Shown here: in pieces, positions 36,321 through 45,483 of the stretch
How the letters are laid out: every line of letters begins with the position of its first letter
Numbering within the stretch: position 1 is the first letter of the stretch
Assembly: GCF_000013625.1 (NCBI RefSeq)
Contig: NC_009659.1
Span: 682,001-746,000, forward strand
Origin: Janthinobacterium sp. Marseille
Lineage (GTDB): Bacteria > Pseudomonadota > Gammaproteobacteria > Burkholderiales > Burkholderiaceae_D
Reading direction: 5' to 3'
DNA length: 64,000 nt
Notes under the pieces: generated by a model
Seen by the model: the letters and a program-made list of their open reading frames with translations, nothing else
Databases searched by the model: none
Told to the model about the DNA's origin: nothing
Position numbers and translations under genes: made by a program

Positions 36321-37713
36321 CATCAGCCAAATCAAATATCCGGCGGATATTCCCGCGCGTAATTTTTACCGCCGCCTGCTTGATCCCTTGATCGCGATCG
36401 GATTGCTGTATCTGGTGAGCGTGATGATCGGACATGGTTTCAGTGCGCAGCATGTGGTGCTGGCCATCCTGACCTTCTTTATCAGTTCTACCGTATTCAG
36501 CTGGAGCGATCCATGGCGTGATGTTTCTTCACGCAATTTCCTGAGCCAGCTTAAATCGATACTGCTGGTATGGAGCACGGTGGTCATACTCCTGCTGTTC
36601 TTTGGTTATGTGGCAGGCCTGGCGACCCTGTTTGGGCAGCACGAGGTCGTGCTGTGGCTGCTGCTGACACCGCCGGTCCTGCTGGCTGCGCAGATCATCC
36701 TGCAAAAAGCCAGCTCTGGCTTGCGCCGCACCGGCATCCGTTCGGTGGTGCTGGTGGGCGTCAATGAATTGAGCGTAAAGCTGGCGGAGCGCGTCGATGA
36801 AAATCCTGATTTGCGCATGGAAGTCAGCGGCTTCTTCGATGACCGTGATGTATCGCGTCAGCCGGATGAGCAGCGCGTCCCCTTGCTTGGCAGCATGTCC
36901 GATATCCCGGCATATGTACGGCAAAATAATATCAATACGATTTTCATTAGCCAGCCGATTTCGGCGCAGCCGCGCATACGCAAGTTGCTTAATGAGTTGC
37001 AGGACACCACGGCTTCGATTTACTTCCTGCCGGATATCTACGTCTTTGACCTGATCCAGGCGCGCTTTGACAGCGTCGCGGGTTTGCCGGTGGTGGCAAT
37101 TTGCGAATCACCGTTCACAGGCATTAACAGCATGATCAAGCGCGGTAGCGATATCGTGCTCGCTTCGATTATCCAGCTCATGCTGTTGCCGGTAATGCTG
37201 GGCATCGCGATTGCGATCAAGGCCGGTTCGCCGGGGCCGGTGATTTTCCGCCAACGTCGTTACGGCCTCGATGGTGAGGAAATCATCGTCTATAAATTCC
37301 GCTCGATGACCGTGTGTGAAGACGGTGCGCGCGTGGTGCAGGCGACCAAGGATGACCAGCGCATTACCCGTGTCGGTGCTTTCCTGCGCAAGACTTCGCT
37401 GGATGAATTACCGCAGTTCTTCAATGTACTGCAGGGCCGTATGAGCATCGTCGGTCCGCGTCCGCATGCAGTCGCGCATAACGAGCTATACCGCAAACAA
37501 ATCAAGGGTTACATGTTGCGCCACAAGGTGCGCCCCGGCATTACCGGCTGGGCGCAGGTCAACGGCTTGCGCGGCGAGACTGACACGCTGGACAAGATGG
37601 AAGCGCGTATCGCCTATGACCTCGATTACCTGAAGCGCTGGTCGCTGGCGCTCGACCTGTGGATCATCCTGCGCACTTTCAAAGTCGTGCTGACGCGTGA
37701 CAACGCCTATTAA
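36310..37713 (+). CDS. epsB: Undecaprenyl-phosphate sugar-1-phosphate transferase (initiating enzyme)
   Basis: 467 residues. Four TM helices and a CoA-binding-like Rossmann domain ([17 protein letters not shown]) form the N-terminal half. The C-terminal catalytic part is a bacterial sugar transferase, with [37 protein letters not shown] and [19 protein letters not shown]. Such enzymes (WcaJ/GumD-like) load glucose- or galactose-1-phosphate onto undecaprenyl phosphate, starting the repeat unit. The ATG at 36310 lies inside the end of epsL, so translation is probably coupled. Confidence 0.92.
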   Translation: MNSDISQIKYPADIPARNFYRRLLDPLIAIGLLYLVSVMIGHGFSAQHVVLAILTFFISSTVFSWSDPWRDVSSRNFLSQLKSILLVWSTVVILLLFFGYVAGLATLFGQHEVVLWLLLTPPVLLAAQIILQKASSGLRRTGIRSVVLVGVNELSVKLAERVDENPDLRMEVSGFFDDRDVSRQPDEQRVPLLGSMSDIPAYVRQNNINTIFISQPISAQPRIRKLLNELQDTTASIYFLPDIYVFDLIQARFDSVAGLPVVAICESPFTGINSMIKRGSDIVLASIIQLMLLPVMLGIAIAIKAGSPGPVIFRQRRYGLDGEEIIVYKFRSMTVCEDGARVVQATKDDQRITRVGAFLRKTSLDELPQFFNVLQGRMSIVGPRPHAVAHNELYRKQIKGYMLRHKVRPGITGWAQVNGLRGETDTLDKMEARIAYDLDYLKRWSLALDLWIILRTFKVVLTRDNAY

Positions 37714-37750
37714 CGGCATCTATTCAATACCGAAGCAAATGGAGTAAGAA

Positions 37751-38539
37751 ATGAAAAAAATAAGACATGCAATGTTAGCGATATTGATGGTCACCGTCGG
37801 TAGCTGGGCCACCGCCGCCGATGTGCCGTTGGGCGCCGGTGATGTGGTGAAAATCACCGTATTCGGCAATAACGACCTGACGGTGGAAACCCGCGTCAGC
37901 GAAGCCGGCAGCATTTCCTTTCCCCTGGTCGGTGAAGTAAAAGTCGGCGGCCTGTCATCCAACCAGGCCGAGAAAAAGATTGCCGACTTGCTGGATAAGG
38001 GCGGGTTCATCCGTAATCCGCAAGTCAACCTGATGGTGACCGAGATGCAGAGCCAGCAGGTATCGGTACTGGGGCAGGTCAACAAGCCCGGACGCTATCC
38101 GGTCGATGGCAAGCGCAGCCTGACTGATGTGCTGGCGATGGCGGGTGGTGCGAATGAAGAAGCCGCCGATACCGTCATCCTCACGCATACGAGCGATGGC
38201 AAGACCAGCAAGGAAACCATAGACCTGCTGGAGCTGGTGCGCTCCGGCGACCCGAGCAAGAACCGTGAACTGGTAGCCGGTGACCAGGTATTTGTCGAAC
38301 GTGCGCCGCGCTTCTATATCTATGGCGAAGTGCAGAAGCCGGGTTCTTACAAACTGGAACGCAACATGATGGTGCTGCAGGCACTGTCGACTGGCGGCGG
38401 CCTCAGCCCGCGCGGTACCGAACGCGGGGTCCGCATCAAACGGCGCGATGCGAATGGCGTGCTGCAAATCATGACCGTCAAACATGATGATTTGCTGAAG
38501 CCGGACGACATCGTCTATGTAAAAGAAAGCCTGTTCTGA
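37751..38539 (+). CDS. epsE: Polysaccharide export protein EpsE (Wza family)
   Basis: 262 residues with a signal peptide ending ATA-AD. A Poly_export domain ([20 protein letters not shown]) is followed by two SLBB-type segments ([16 protein letters not shown] and [16 protein letters not shown]). There is no lipobox cysteine, unlike E. coli Wza. It should form the periplasmic and outer-membrane export channel working with EpsF and EpsG. Length fits the EpsE subfamily. Confidence 0.93.
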   Translation: MKKIRHAMLAILMVTVGSWATAADVPLGAGDVVKITVFGNNDLTVETRVSEAGSISFPLVGEVKVGGLSSNQAEKKIADLLDKGGFIRNPQVNLMVTEMQSQQVSVLGQVNKPGRYPVDGKRSLTDVLAMAGGANEEAADTVILTHTSDGKTSKETIDLLELVRSGDPSKNRELVAGDQVFVERAPRFYIYGEVQKPGSYKLERNMMVLQALSTGGGLSPRGTERGVRIKRRDANGVLQIMTVKHDDLLKPDDIVYVKESLF

Positions 38540-38552
38540 GCGAGGCACGACA

Positions 38553-39947
38553 ATGACTATTAGCCAAATCCTGCGCACCCTGCGTGCGCGTTACCACATC
38601 ATCCTGCTGCTGCTCGCGCTGACGCTGGCTTCTGCTTTCGTGGTCAGCCTGGTGATGTCCAAGACCTATAAGGCGACTACCGCACTGGTACTGAACAACA
38701 AGGGTGTCGACCCGGTTACCGGCTTGAATGTCCCGGCGCAGCTGATGCCGGGCTATATGCCGACCCAGGTCGATATCGTCAACAGCAAAATCGTCGCGAT
38801 GAAGGTGATCGATGATTTGAAGCTGGCTGACAATCCGGCCGTCAAGGAACGCTTTGCACGCGTCGAACCGGGGCACGGCACGATACAGGACTGGCTGGCC
38901 GATGGCTTGCGCAGCAACCTGACCGTGGAACCGGCGCGGGAAAGCAGTGTGCTCAACATCAGCTTCAAGGGGGATGATGCCGACTACGTAGCCAAGGTGG
39001 CAAATGCTTTCGCCACCGCTTATCAGCAAGTCAGCGTTGATTTGAAAGTCGCACCGGCGCAAAAGGCCAGCGGCTATATCAATGAACAAATCAAGGTCTT
39101 GCGCGACAAGTTCGAAGATGCGCAAAACCGCATGTCGGCCTACCAGCAAAAGAACAGCATCTTCAGCAGCGACAACAAGCTGGATGTGGAAACTGCCCGC
39201 CTGAATGAGTTGTCGAGCCAGCTGGTAGTGGCGCAAGGACAGGCGATGGATGCTTCTTCGCGTCAACAACAGGTACAGCGCAATGCCGGCGTTTCGCCGG
39301 ATGTGTTGTCGAATCCTCTGATACAGACGCTGAAGTCCCGCCTGTCGGAAGCCGAAGCCAAGTTCGCCGACACTTCGAAAAAACTCAATATCAACCATCC
39401 GCAATACATCGCCGCCAAATCGGAAGTCGATCAATTGCGCGCCAACCTGAACCAGCAAATCGGACTGGCTTCCAGCGGCGTAGTGAATAACGCAAAGATT
39501 GCGCAGCAACGCGAAGCGGAAATCCGTGCCGCACTGGATGCGCAAAAGAAAAAGGTGCTTGCACTGAATGGCGCACGGGATGAGCTGAGTGTGTTGGCGA
39601 ATGAAATGGAAAACGCCAAGAAGGCGTATGAAACCGCATCACAGCGCCTGACGCAAACCAGCCTCGAAGGGCAATCGATGCAATCGGATATTTCGGTGCT
39701 GACGGTTGCCACCGCGCCGCGCAGCCCGGCCAGTCCGCGCCTGATGCTGAACCTGCTGGTGGCGCTGGTAGTCGGCCTGATGCTGGGCATCGGTGCGGCG
39801 CTGGCGATGGAATTGCTGGATCACCGGGTACGGGCGGCAGAAGACCTCACACGTATCTTCGATTTGCCGCTGATAGGCGTGATCGAAAAAACCAAGCGAC
39901 TCGGCAAACGGAATCCTCCGCGCCTGGGCCCGGCATTGCCGGCCTGA
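38553..39947 (+). CDS. epsF: Chain-length determinant protein EpsF (Wzz/PCP family)
   Basis: 464 residues. An N-terminal TM helix ([20 protein letters not shown]) and a second near residue 405 ([20 protein letters not shown]) bracket a periplasmic coiled-coil domain. This is the membrane half of a split Wzc-type co-polymerase; the kinase half is the next gene. It lies 13 bases after epsE. Confidence 0.93.
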   Translation: MTISQILRTLRARYHIILLLLALTLASAFVVSLVMSKTYKATTALVLNNKGVDPVTGLNVPAQLMPGYMPTQVDIVNSKIVAMKVIDDLKLADNPAVKERFARVEPGHGTIQDWLADGLRSNLTVEPARESSVLNISFKGDDADYVAKVANAFATAYQQVSVDLKVAPAQKASGYINEQIKVLRDKFEDAQNRMSAYQQKNSIFSSDNKLDVETARLNELSSQLVVAQGQAMDASSRQQQVQRNAGVSPDVLSNPLIQTLKSRLSEAEAKFADTSKKLNINHPQYIAAKSEVDQLRANLNQQIGLASSGVVNNAKIAQQREAEIRAALDAQKKKVLALNGARDELSVLANEMENAKKAYETASQRLTQTSLEGQSMQSDISVLTVATAPRSPASPRLMLNLLVALVVGLMLGIGAALAMELLDHRVRAAEDLTRIFDLPLIGVIEKTKRLGKRNPPRLGPALPA

Positions 39948-39980
39948 ACGGGCGCCAACCAATATGGGATGGGATAAATC

Positions 39981-40883
39981 ATGATCAGAACCGCAACGCA
40001 GATACAGGATGCTGCCACGCTGCAGTATCGCGAGACTCGACCACTTGCCGCACATAACCAGATGGGCAGCATCCTGGTCAAGAGTGGCCGCCTGAGTGTA
40101 GGCGATACCGAACGCATCTTGCAGGAACAGCATATACACCGGCAGCGCTTTGGTGAAACCGGTGTCGCGCTCGGCTTGCTGACAGCGGCCGATATCGATT
40201 TCGCCCTGTCCAGCCAGTTTGCCTATCCCTACTTGCGGCACGGCGAAAGCGGTGTCAGCGATGAAGTAATCGCCGCCTATGACCCGTTCAGCAAACAGGT
40301 GGAAGCGCTGCGTGCCTTGCGTAGCCAGCTGGTGATGCGCTGGTTTGGTGCCGGTGCGCAACGTTCCGCCCTCGCGATTACCAGTGCGGAAAGAGGTGAC
40401 GGCCGCAGCTATATCGCGGCCAACCTGGCGGTGCTGTTTTCGCAGCTGGGCCAGCGCACCTTGCTGATCGATGCGGATATGCGTCGCCCGCGCCAGCATC
40501 AATTATTCGGCATCGAGAATCGCAGCGGCCTGTCCGGCATCCTGTCCGGTCGCAATGGTGCGACCGATGTACAGCGTATTGAGTCGCTGATGGATTTATC
40601 GGTATTGCCGAGTGGCGTGTTGCCACCGAATCCGCAGGAGCTGCTGGGACGCGGCGCGTTTCCGCAAATGCTGCGCGATTTCAGTACCGAGTTCGACGTC
40701 ATCCTGATTGATACGCCGCCGGATTACGACTACGCCGACGGCCAGACCGCAGCGGCGCGCGCCGGTGCCGCACTGGTGGTGGCGCGCAAGGATAGCAGCC
40801 ATGTCGGTGCGATCGGTAACCTGGTCGATTCGATGAAGCAGAGCGGCGTACTGGTGGTCGGTGCCGTGCTGAATGAATACTAA
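39981..40883 (+). CDS. epsG: Chain-length tyrosine kinase EpsG with MshEN-like N-domain
   Basis: 300 residues. Residues 27-50 and 56-79 form two 24-residue motifs with a 5-residue spacer (QMGSILVKSGRLSV... and RFGETGVALGLLTAADIDFA...), the spacing and pattern of MshEN c-di-GMP-binding domains. The BY-kinase/MinD-like domain follows: Walker A SAERGDGRSYIAANLA, where the usual Lys is Arg; Walker A' LLIDADMRRP; and Walker B VILIDTPP. There is no C-terminal tyrosine cluster, only a single Tyr at the very end. It should act with EpsF to control polymer length. Arg in the P-loop may be normal for EpsG. Confidence 0.9.
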   Translation: MIRTATQIQDAATLQYRETRPLAAHNQMGSILVKSGRLSVGDTERILQEQHIHRQRFGETGVALGLLTAADIDFALSSQFAYPYLRHGESGVSDEVIAAYDPFSKQVEALRALRSQLVMRWFGAGAQRSALAITSAERGDGRSYIAANLAVLFSQLGQRTLLIDADMRRPRQHQLFGIENRSGLSGILSGRNGATDVQRIESLMDLSVLPSGVLPPNPQELLGRGAFPQMLRDFSTEFDVILIDTPPDYDYADGQTAAARAGAALVVARKDSSHVGAIGNLVDSMKQSGVLVVGAVLNEY

Positions 40884-40891
40884 ATCCTTCG

Positions 40892-41932
40892 ATGAGACAC
40901 GATGTCATGGCTAGCCTGAAGAATCACAAACAGCTATGCAAGGAGCTGATGCAGCGGCATGAAGTATTGCTGGAGCTGATAGGCGATGCGCCTTTCCACT
41001 ATGTCGATATCCCGACGCACGGCAATGTTGGCGATTTGCTGATCATGCATGGCACGTTGGCTTTTTTCCGCAAGCACGGTTTGTCGCCGAAGCTGATCGC
41101 GCCATACGACGCCTATGATCCGGAGTGGATAGACGAGGGCGATGTGATCTTATTCCACGGTGGTGGCAATTTTGGCGACCTGTATCCGTGCTTCCAGCAG
41201 TTGCGCGAAGACATCGTCATGTCGCATCCGAACAATCGCATCATCGTCCTGCCGCAATCCCTGCATTTTTCTTCGGCCGCCGAGCAGGCCTCTTCAGCCG
41301 AAGTATTCCGCAGCCATCCGGATGTACACATCTGTGTACGGGATGAGGTGTCGTTGCAGATGGCGCAAGCCTTCAGCGATCACGTTTATCTGTTGCCGGA
41401 TATGGCGCACCAGCTCTATCCGCTGCGGGCAGGCAATAAGCGCCCGTCACGGCATGGTTTGCGTATCAGCCGCGTCGATGATGAAGGCGGTGTGCACGCC
41501 GCGCTGCCGGGTCTGGATATCGACACCATCACAGACTGGCCGGAATTCGTCGGTGAGCGTGAAGAGCATATCAATCTGTTCCGGCGCGGACTGGGCGGTT
41601 TCTATCGCCGAGGCATGGGACGCGCTGCGAATCGTATCCTGGTGCGTTTGTGGATCGCTTATTCCGCACGGCTGGTCAAGGACGCGGCGCGTTTGTTTGC
41701 ACGCCATGACTTCATAGTGACTGATCGCCTGCACGGCCACATCCTCGCTTGCTTGCTAAATCGGCAAAACATCGTTCTTGATAACAGCTATGGCAAAAAT
41801 TCCCGCTATGTCGCAGCGTGGACGCAGCGCAGTGAGCTGGTGGCACTGGAGCAGGCACAAGGGTCCCCGACGCAGGGGCAGCCGACACAAACACAGATAA
41901 CGGCTGCCGGACAGTTAGCGGCCATCATTTAA
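40892..41932 (+). CDS. Polysaccharide pyruvyl transferase family protein
   Basis: 346 residues with family blocks HGNVGDLLIMHGTLAFFRKH (near 43-62), LFHGGGNFGDLYP and VTDRLHGHILACLL. These enzymes add pyruvate ketals to sugars from PEP, making the polymer acidic. Eight bases separate it from epsG. The ATG at 40892 is used; the next ATG at 40907 is also possible because neither has a strong ribosome site. The tail is low-complexity (Gln/Thr-rich). Confidence 0.9.
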   Translation: MRHDVMASLKNHKQLCKELMQRHEVLLELIGDAPFHYVDIPTHGNVGDLLIMHGTLAFFRKHGLSPKLIAPYDAYDPEWIDEGDVILFHGGGNFGDLYPCFQQLREDIVMSHPNNRIIVLPQSLHFSSAAEQASSAEVFRSHPDVHICVRDEVSLQMAQAFSDHVYLLPDMAHQLYPLRAGNKRPSRHGLRISRVDDEGGVHAALPGLDIDTITDWPEFVGEREEHINLFRRGLGGFYRRGMGRAANRILVRLWIAYSARLVKDAARLFARHDFIVTDRLHGHILACLLNRQNIVLDNSYGKNSRYVAAWTQRSELVALEQAQGSPTQGQPTQTQITAAGQLAAII

Positions 41933-41944
41933 GGGAGAATAATT

Positions 41945-43021
41945 TTGGCGACGATAGATGTTTTACTGCCGGTCAAGAACGGCATCGATTACCTGGCGGC
42001 TTCGCTGGACAGCATTTGCATGCAGACCTTCAAAGACTGGCGCGTGCTGGTACTGGACCACGGCTCGACCGACGGCAGCCTGGAACTGGCCGAGGATTAC
42101 CATCAACGTGATCCTCGCATCGAGGTGTACAGCTTTCCGGACGCAGAGGGCCTGGCCGGTTTGCTGAATCGTGGACTGGACATTTCCGACTGCAAATATG
42201 TGATGCGCCATGACGCCGACGATGTGTGCTTTGTCGATCGCATGGAAATCGTATTGGCGGCATTCAAACGCCAGCCGGAGTGCATTGCGATCAGCGGCCA
42301 GTCGGCCGTGATCAATGGTGCCGGTGAGCCGGGCGGCAATATCAAGATGCCTATCGGTCGCCAGCGGGTGGCGGCGGCCAGTTTCTTCCGTAACCCGATC
42401 ACGCATCCGGCGGCGATGATGGATTTCGCAGCGGTGCAGAAGCTGGGTGTACGTTACGGTTCCGATTTCCTGCATGTGATGCCGGCTGATAAGCGTTTGC
42501 AGGTGAATGCACTGGCCGAGGATTACTTCATGTTCGGGCAGTTGGCTATCCTCGGTAAGTGTACCAATGTACCTGCGCAGCTGATCCAGTATCGCTGGCA
42601 CGGCAGCAATGTGAGTGCGACCCGTTTTCGCGAACAGGTGGAAGTGTCGTTGGAAATTTCGCGTTACCTGACACGTTCCTTCTGCACCATGCACGGCTTG
42701 CCTTACTTTGATCCGGCACCTTTCTGCAATCACGGCGGCATCCTGTTTGATGTCAACGGCAAGACTGATTTCGCCGACGAGTTCGCGCAGATGGCTTATA
42801 CGCTGCGTCGCGGCCTGGGTGAATCGGAAGAGCTGGAACGTGAATTGATTTTCCGCAAGGCGGCGTCGACGCGGCAGGATGCCGCCCTGCTATGGCGCTA
42901 CTTCCAGTTCCAGTCGCGCAATGCGCCGGAGACCGGCGAATGGAATGCGATCCGCTCCTGGCTGATCCGCCGCTTCCCGGGCAAGGGCAGCATGAGTGTG
43001 GCCGGCGAACTGGCCGCTTAA
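41945..43021 (+). CDS. GT2-family glycosyltransferase
   Basis: 358 residues. GT-A fold: IDVLLPVKNGIDYLAASLDS, DHGSTDGS, and the metal-binding MRHDADDVC near residue 84. A UDP-sugar-dependent transferase adding one residue of the repeat unit; the sugar is unknown. The start is TTG at 41945 with AAGGGAG seven bases upstream, and no ATG is near. Soluble, with no TM helix. Confidence 0.9.
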   Translation: MATIDVLLPVKNGIDYLAASLDSICMQTFKDWRVLVLDHGSTDGSLELAEDYHQRDPRIEVYSFPDAEGLAGLLNRGLDISDCKYVMRHDADDVCFVDRMEIVLAAFKRQPECIAISGQSAVINGAGEPGGNIKMPIGRQRVAAASFFRNPITHPAAMMDFAAVQKLGVRYGSDFLHVMPADKRLQVNALAEDYFMFGQLAILGKCTNVPAQLIQYRWHGSNVSATRFREQVEVSLEISRYLTRSFCTMHGLPYFDPAPFCNHGGILFDVNGKTDFADEFAQMAYTLRRGLGESEELERELIFRKAASTRQDAALLWRYFQFQSRNAPETGEWNAIRSWLIRRFPGKGSMSVAGELAA

Positions 43022-43025
43022 GTCC

Positions 43026-44492
43026 ATGCCTACCGACATTCCATATCAAGGCACTGCATCCGGTGGCAAAGTGCATATGCGCTGGCTACCGAATCAGGGG
43101 CAGGCGCATACCGTGCTGGCCGTGATCGTACTGGCCTTGCTGGCGGGTGTGCTGGTGCCTTTTTATGCGGAAGTAATGGATTACAAGCTGGCGCGCCTCG
43201 CGGCCCTGCCGGCCTTCCTCGTATTCGGCATGTTGCTGGTGTTTAACCGCATGCTCCTGCTGACGTTGATTATCGTGTTCCGTTCGGTCGGCGATGTGGT
43301 GCTCGAATCCACACGCTTCTCGATAGGTGGCTATACCACCGGGCTCGGCGGTGTGATTAATTTGTGCGTGATCCTGCTGGCTTGCATGCTGGTGATGGAA
43401 AGGCCACAGCAATTACCGAAGAAGATGACACTGGCCTGGCTGCCTTTCCTGTTGGCGGCTTTGTTCGGGGTCGCGATTTCACCGGAGAAGGGTGATGCGA
43501 TCCGCACTTACCTGACGCTGCTGTCTTACTTCGCAATGTTTGTCAGTGCCTTTTACTTTGTACGTTCGGCGCAGGATTTCCGATATTGCGTACGCCTGGT
43601 ACTGTGGTCTTCGCTGTTGCCCGCCTTGTATGCGCTGGTCGATGTCGCCCTGCGTGGTGGCGGCGGCGGACCGGAAGGCTTCCGCCTGCAATCGACTTTT
43701 ACCCATCCGAATATCTTCGCTTTTTACCTGACGCTGGTTATTCCGCTGACATTGTTCACCTTGAAGGATAAGGCGACGCAGTTGAGTGGTGGCATGCGTG
43801 TAGCACTGACGCTTTACTTCTTTTACCTGCTGGCTTTACTGGTGTTGACGCAAACCAGGAGTGCATGGATCGCCTGCCTGTTTGTATTCATAGGCTATGC
43901 GCTGCTGTTTGAACGACGCTATTTGCTTTACCTGATGCTGTTGCCGGTAGTGGCTTTGCTGGTGCCGGAAATCCGTGATCGTTTGCTGGATCTCGGCAGC
44001 GGTACCGAAGCAGTCGGCTATGCGAAGCTGAATTCCTTTGCCTGGCGCCTGTCGATCTGGGAGAGCGGCTTGCAATGGATGCGGCCCAGCCACTATCTAT
44101 ACGGTTATGGCGTCGAAGCCTTCCGTCATTTTTCACAAACCTTCTTCCCGGCGGCCAACAAGATGAACTGGGGTGCGCACAATGTATATGTGCAATGGTT
44201 CTTTGACGCCGGCGTCATCGGCCTGTGCGCTTATCTCTTCCTGTATGCACGCATGGTACTGACCTTGAAATCACTGCTGCGCGTAGACAAGCTGGCGGCA
44301 TTCATCACGATCTCGATTGTGCTGGTGTACCTGGTGGTGTCTTCGTCTGACAATATGTTCGGTTACCTGGTTTTCAACTGGTACTTCTGGTTTGTCATCG
44401 GTGCCGCTTGCGCGCTTACGGTGCTGACCGCATCCGAGCCGACCGTGACAGTCAACAAGCGCCAGCAGGCGCAGGCGGCGGGGGTGCGATGA
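43026..44492 (+). CDS. O-antigen ligase/Wzy-type polymerase
   Basis: 488 residues with about eleven hydrophobic helices. The Wzy_C-like block TFTHPNIFAFYLTLVIPLTL, LLVLTQTRSAWIACLFVFIG and WESGLQWMRPSHYLYGYGVE, plus the WGAHNVYVQWFFDAGVIG stretch, identify the family. It would polymerise repeat units in the periplasm. A ligase function cannot be excluded, but the capsule-type context favours polymerase. An alternative ATG lies at 43077. Confidence 0.88.
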   Translation: MPTDIPYQGTASGGKVHMRWLPNQGQAHTVLAVIVLALLAGVLVPFYAEVMDYKLARLAALPAFLVFGMLLVFNRMLLLTLIIVFRSVGDVVLESTRFSIGGYTTGLGGVINLCVILLACMLVMERPQQLPKKMTLAWLPFLLAALFGVAISPEKGDAIRTYLTLLSYFAMFVSAFYFVRSAQDFRYCVRLVLWSSLLPALYALVDVALRGGGGGPEGFRLQSTFTHPNIFAFYLTLVIPLTLFTLKDKATQLSGGMRVALTLYFFYLLALLVLTQTRSAWIACLFVFIGYALLFERRYLLYLMLLPVVALLVPEIRDRLLDLGSGTEAVGYAKLNSFAWRLSIWESGLQWMRPSHYLYGYGVEAFRHFSQTFFPAANKMNWGAHNVYVQWFFDAGVIGLCAYLFLYARMVLTLKSLLRVDKLAAFITISIVLVYLVVSSSDNMFGYLVFNWYFWFVIGAACALTVLTASEPTVTVNKRQQAQAAGVR

Positions 44493-45463
44493 ACGGCCCG
44501 CGCCTGGAAGTTCTGGATGGCTGGCGTGGCGTCAGTATCCTGTGTGTGCTGGCTGCGCATCTGTTGCCGATGGGACCAAAGGTCCTGCAACTAAACGCAA
44601 TGTTCGGCCTGCTCGGTATGTCGCTGTTCTTTACCTTGTCAGGTTTCCTGATCACTTCTTTCCTGTTGAAGGAACCGCCGGTATCCGATTTCCTGGTGCG
44701 TCGCTTTTTCCGCATCCTGCCGCTGGCCTGGCTTTACCTGCTCGTTGCATTGACCCTGGCCGGTGCCTCCGCGGAAACCTGGCTCGCGCATTTCTTCTTC
44801 TATGCGAATTTGCCGCCGGTGCACCTGGTCACACTGACCGAGCACATCTGGAGCCTGTGCCTGGAAATGCAGTTCTATATCGGCATCGCATTGATGTTTG
44901 CCTTTTTTGGTGTGCGTAGCTTGCTGGTGCTGCCGGTACTGGCTTTGTTGTTCACCGCCTTGCGCGTGACGGATGGCGTGTACGCATCCAGTATCAGTTA
45001 TTACCGCATGGACGAAATCCTTGCCGGTTGCTGCCTGGCACTGATGGTGCACCATCGCAGCGATGTACGTTTGCTGGATTGGCTGAAGAAGATCCCGCAA
45101 TGGCCGCTTGCAATCCTGCTGCTGGTGTCCTGCCACGAACAGGGTGCGGCTCTGAATTATCTGCGTCCTTATCTGGCCGCCTTGCTGGTTGGCAGCACTA
45201 TCGTCAATCCTGCCAGCAGCATCGCCACGCTGCTCAATCGCCGCCTGCTGGTGTACCTGGCGACCATTTCCTATGCGCTGTACGTCATCCATCCGCTGTT
45301 GGCACATACCTGGTTGGGCAGCGGCGACGTAGTTATCAAATACCTGAAACGACCTTTGCTCTTCGTTGTGCTCTTCATCCTCGCGCATGTCTCCACTTTC
45401 TATTTCGAACATTGGTGGATTGCGCGTGGCAAGACCATGGCAAGAAAACTAAAAACGGCTTGA
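44489..45463 (+). CDS. Acyltransferase 3 family membrane protein
   Basis: 324 residues, about ten TM helices. Signatures DGWRGVSILCVLAAH, LFFTLSGFLITSFLL and HIWSLCLEMQFYIGIAL match OafA/ExoZ-type O-acyltransferases. It likely adds an acetyl or other acyl group to the polymer. The ATG overlaps the polymerase stop as ATGA. Confidence 0.9.
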   Translation: MNGPRLEVLDGWRGVSILCVLAAHLLPMGPKVLQLNAMFGLLGMSLFFTLSGFLITSFLLKEPPVSDFLVRRFFRILPLAWLYLLVALTLAGASAETWLAHFFFYANLPPVHLVTLTEHIWSLCLEMQFYIGIALMFAFFGVRSLLVLPVLALLFTALRVTDGVYASSISYYRMDEILAGCCLALMVHHRSDVRLLDWLKKIPQWPLAILLLVSCHEQGAALNYLRPYLAALLVGSTIVNPASSIATLLNRRLLVYLATISYALYVIHPLLAHTWLGSGDVVIKYLKRPLLFVVLFILAHVSTFYFEHWWIARGKTMARKLKTA

Positions 45464-45483
45464 ACACTATGGAGAACAAACAG

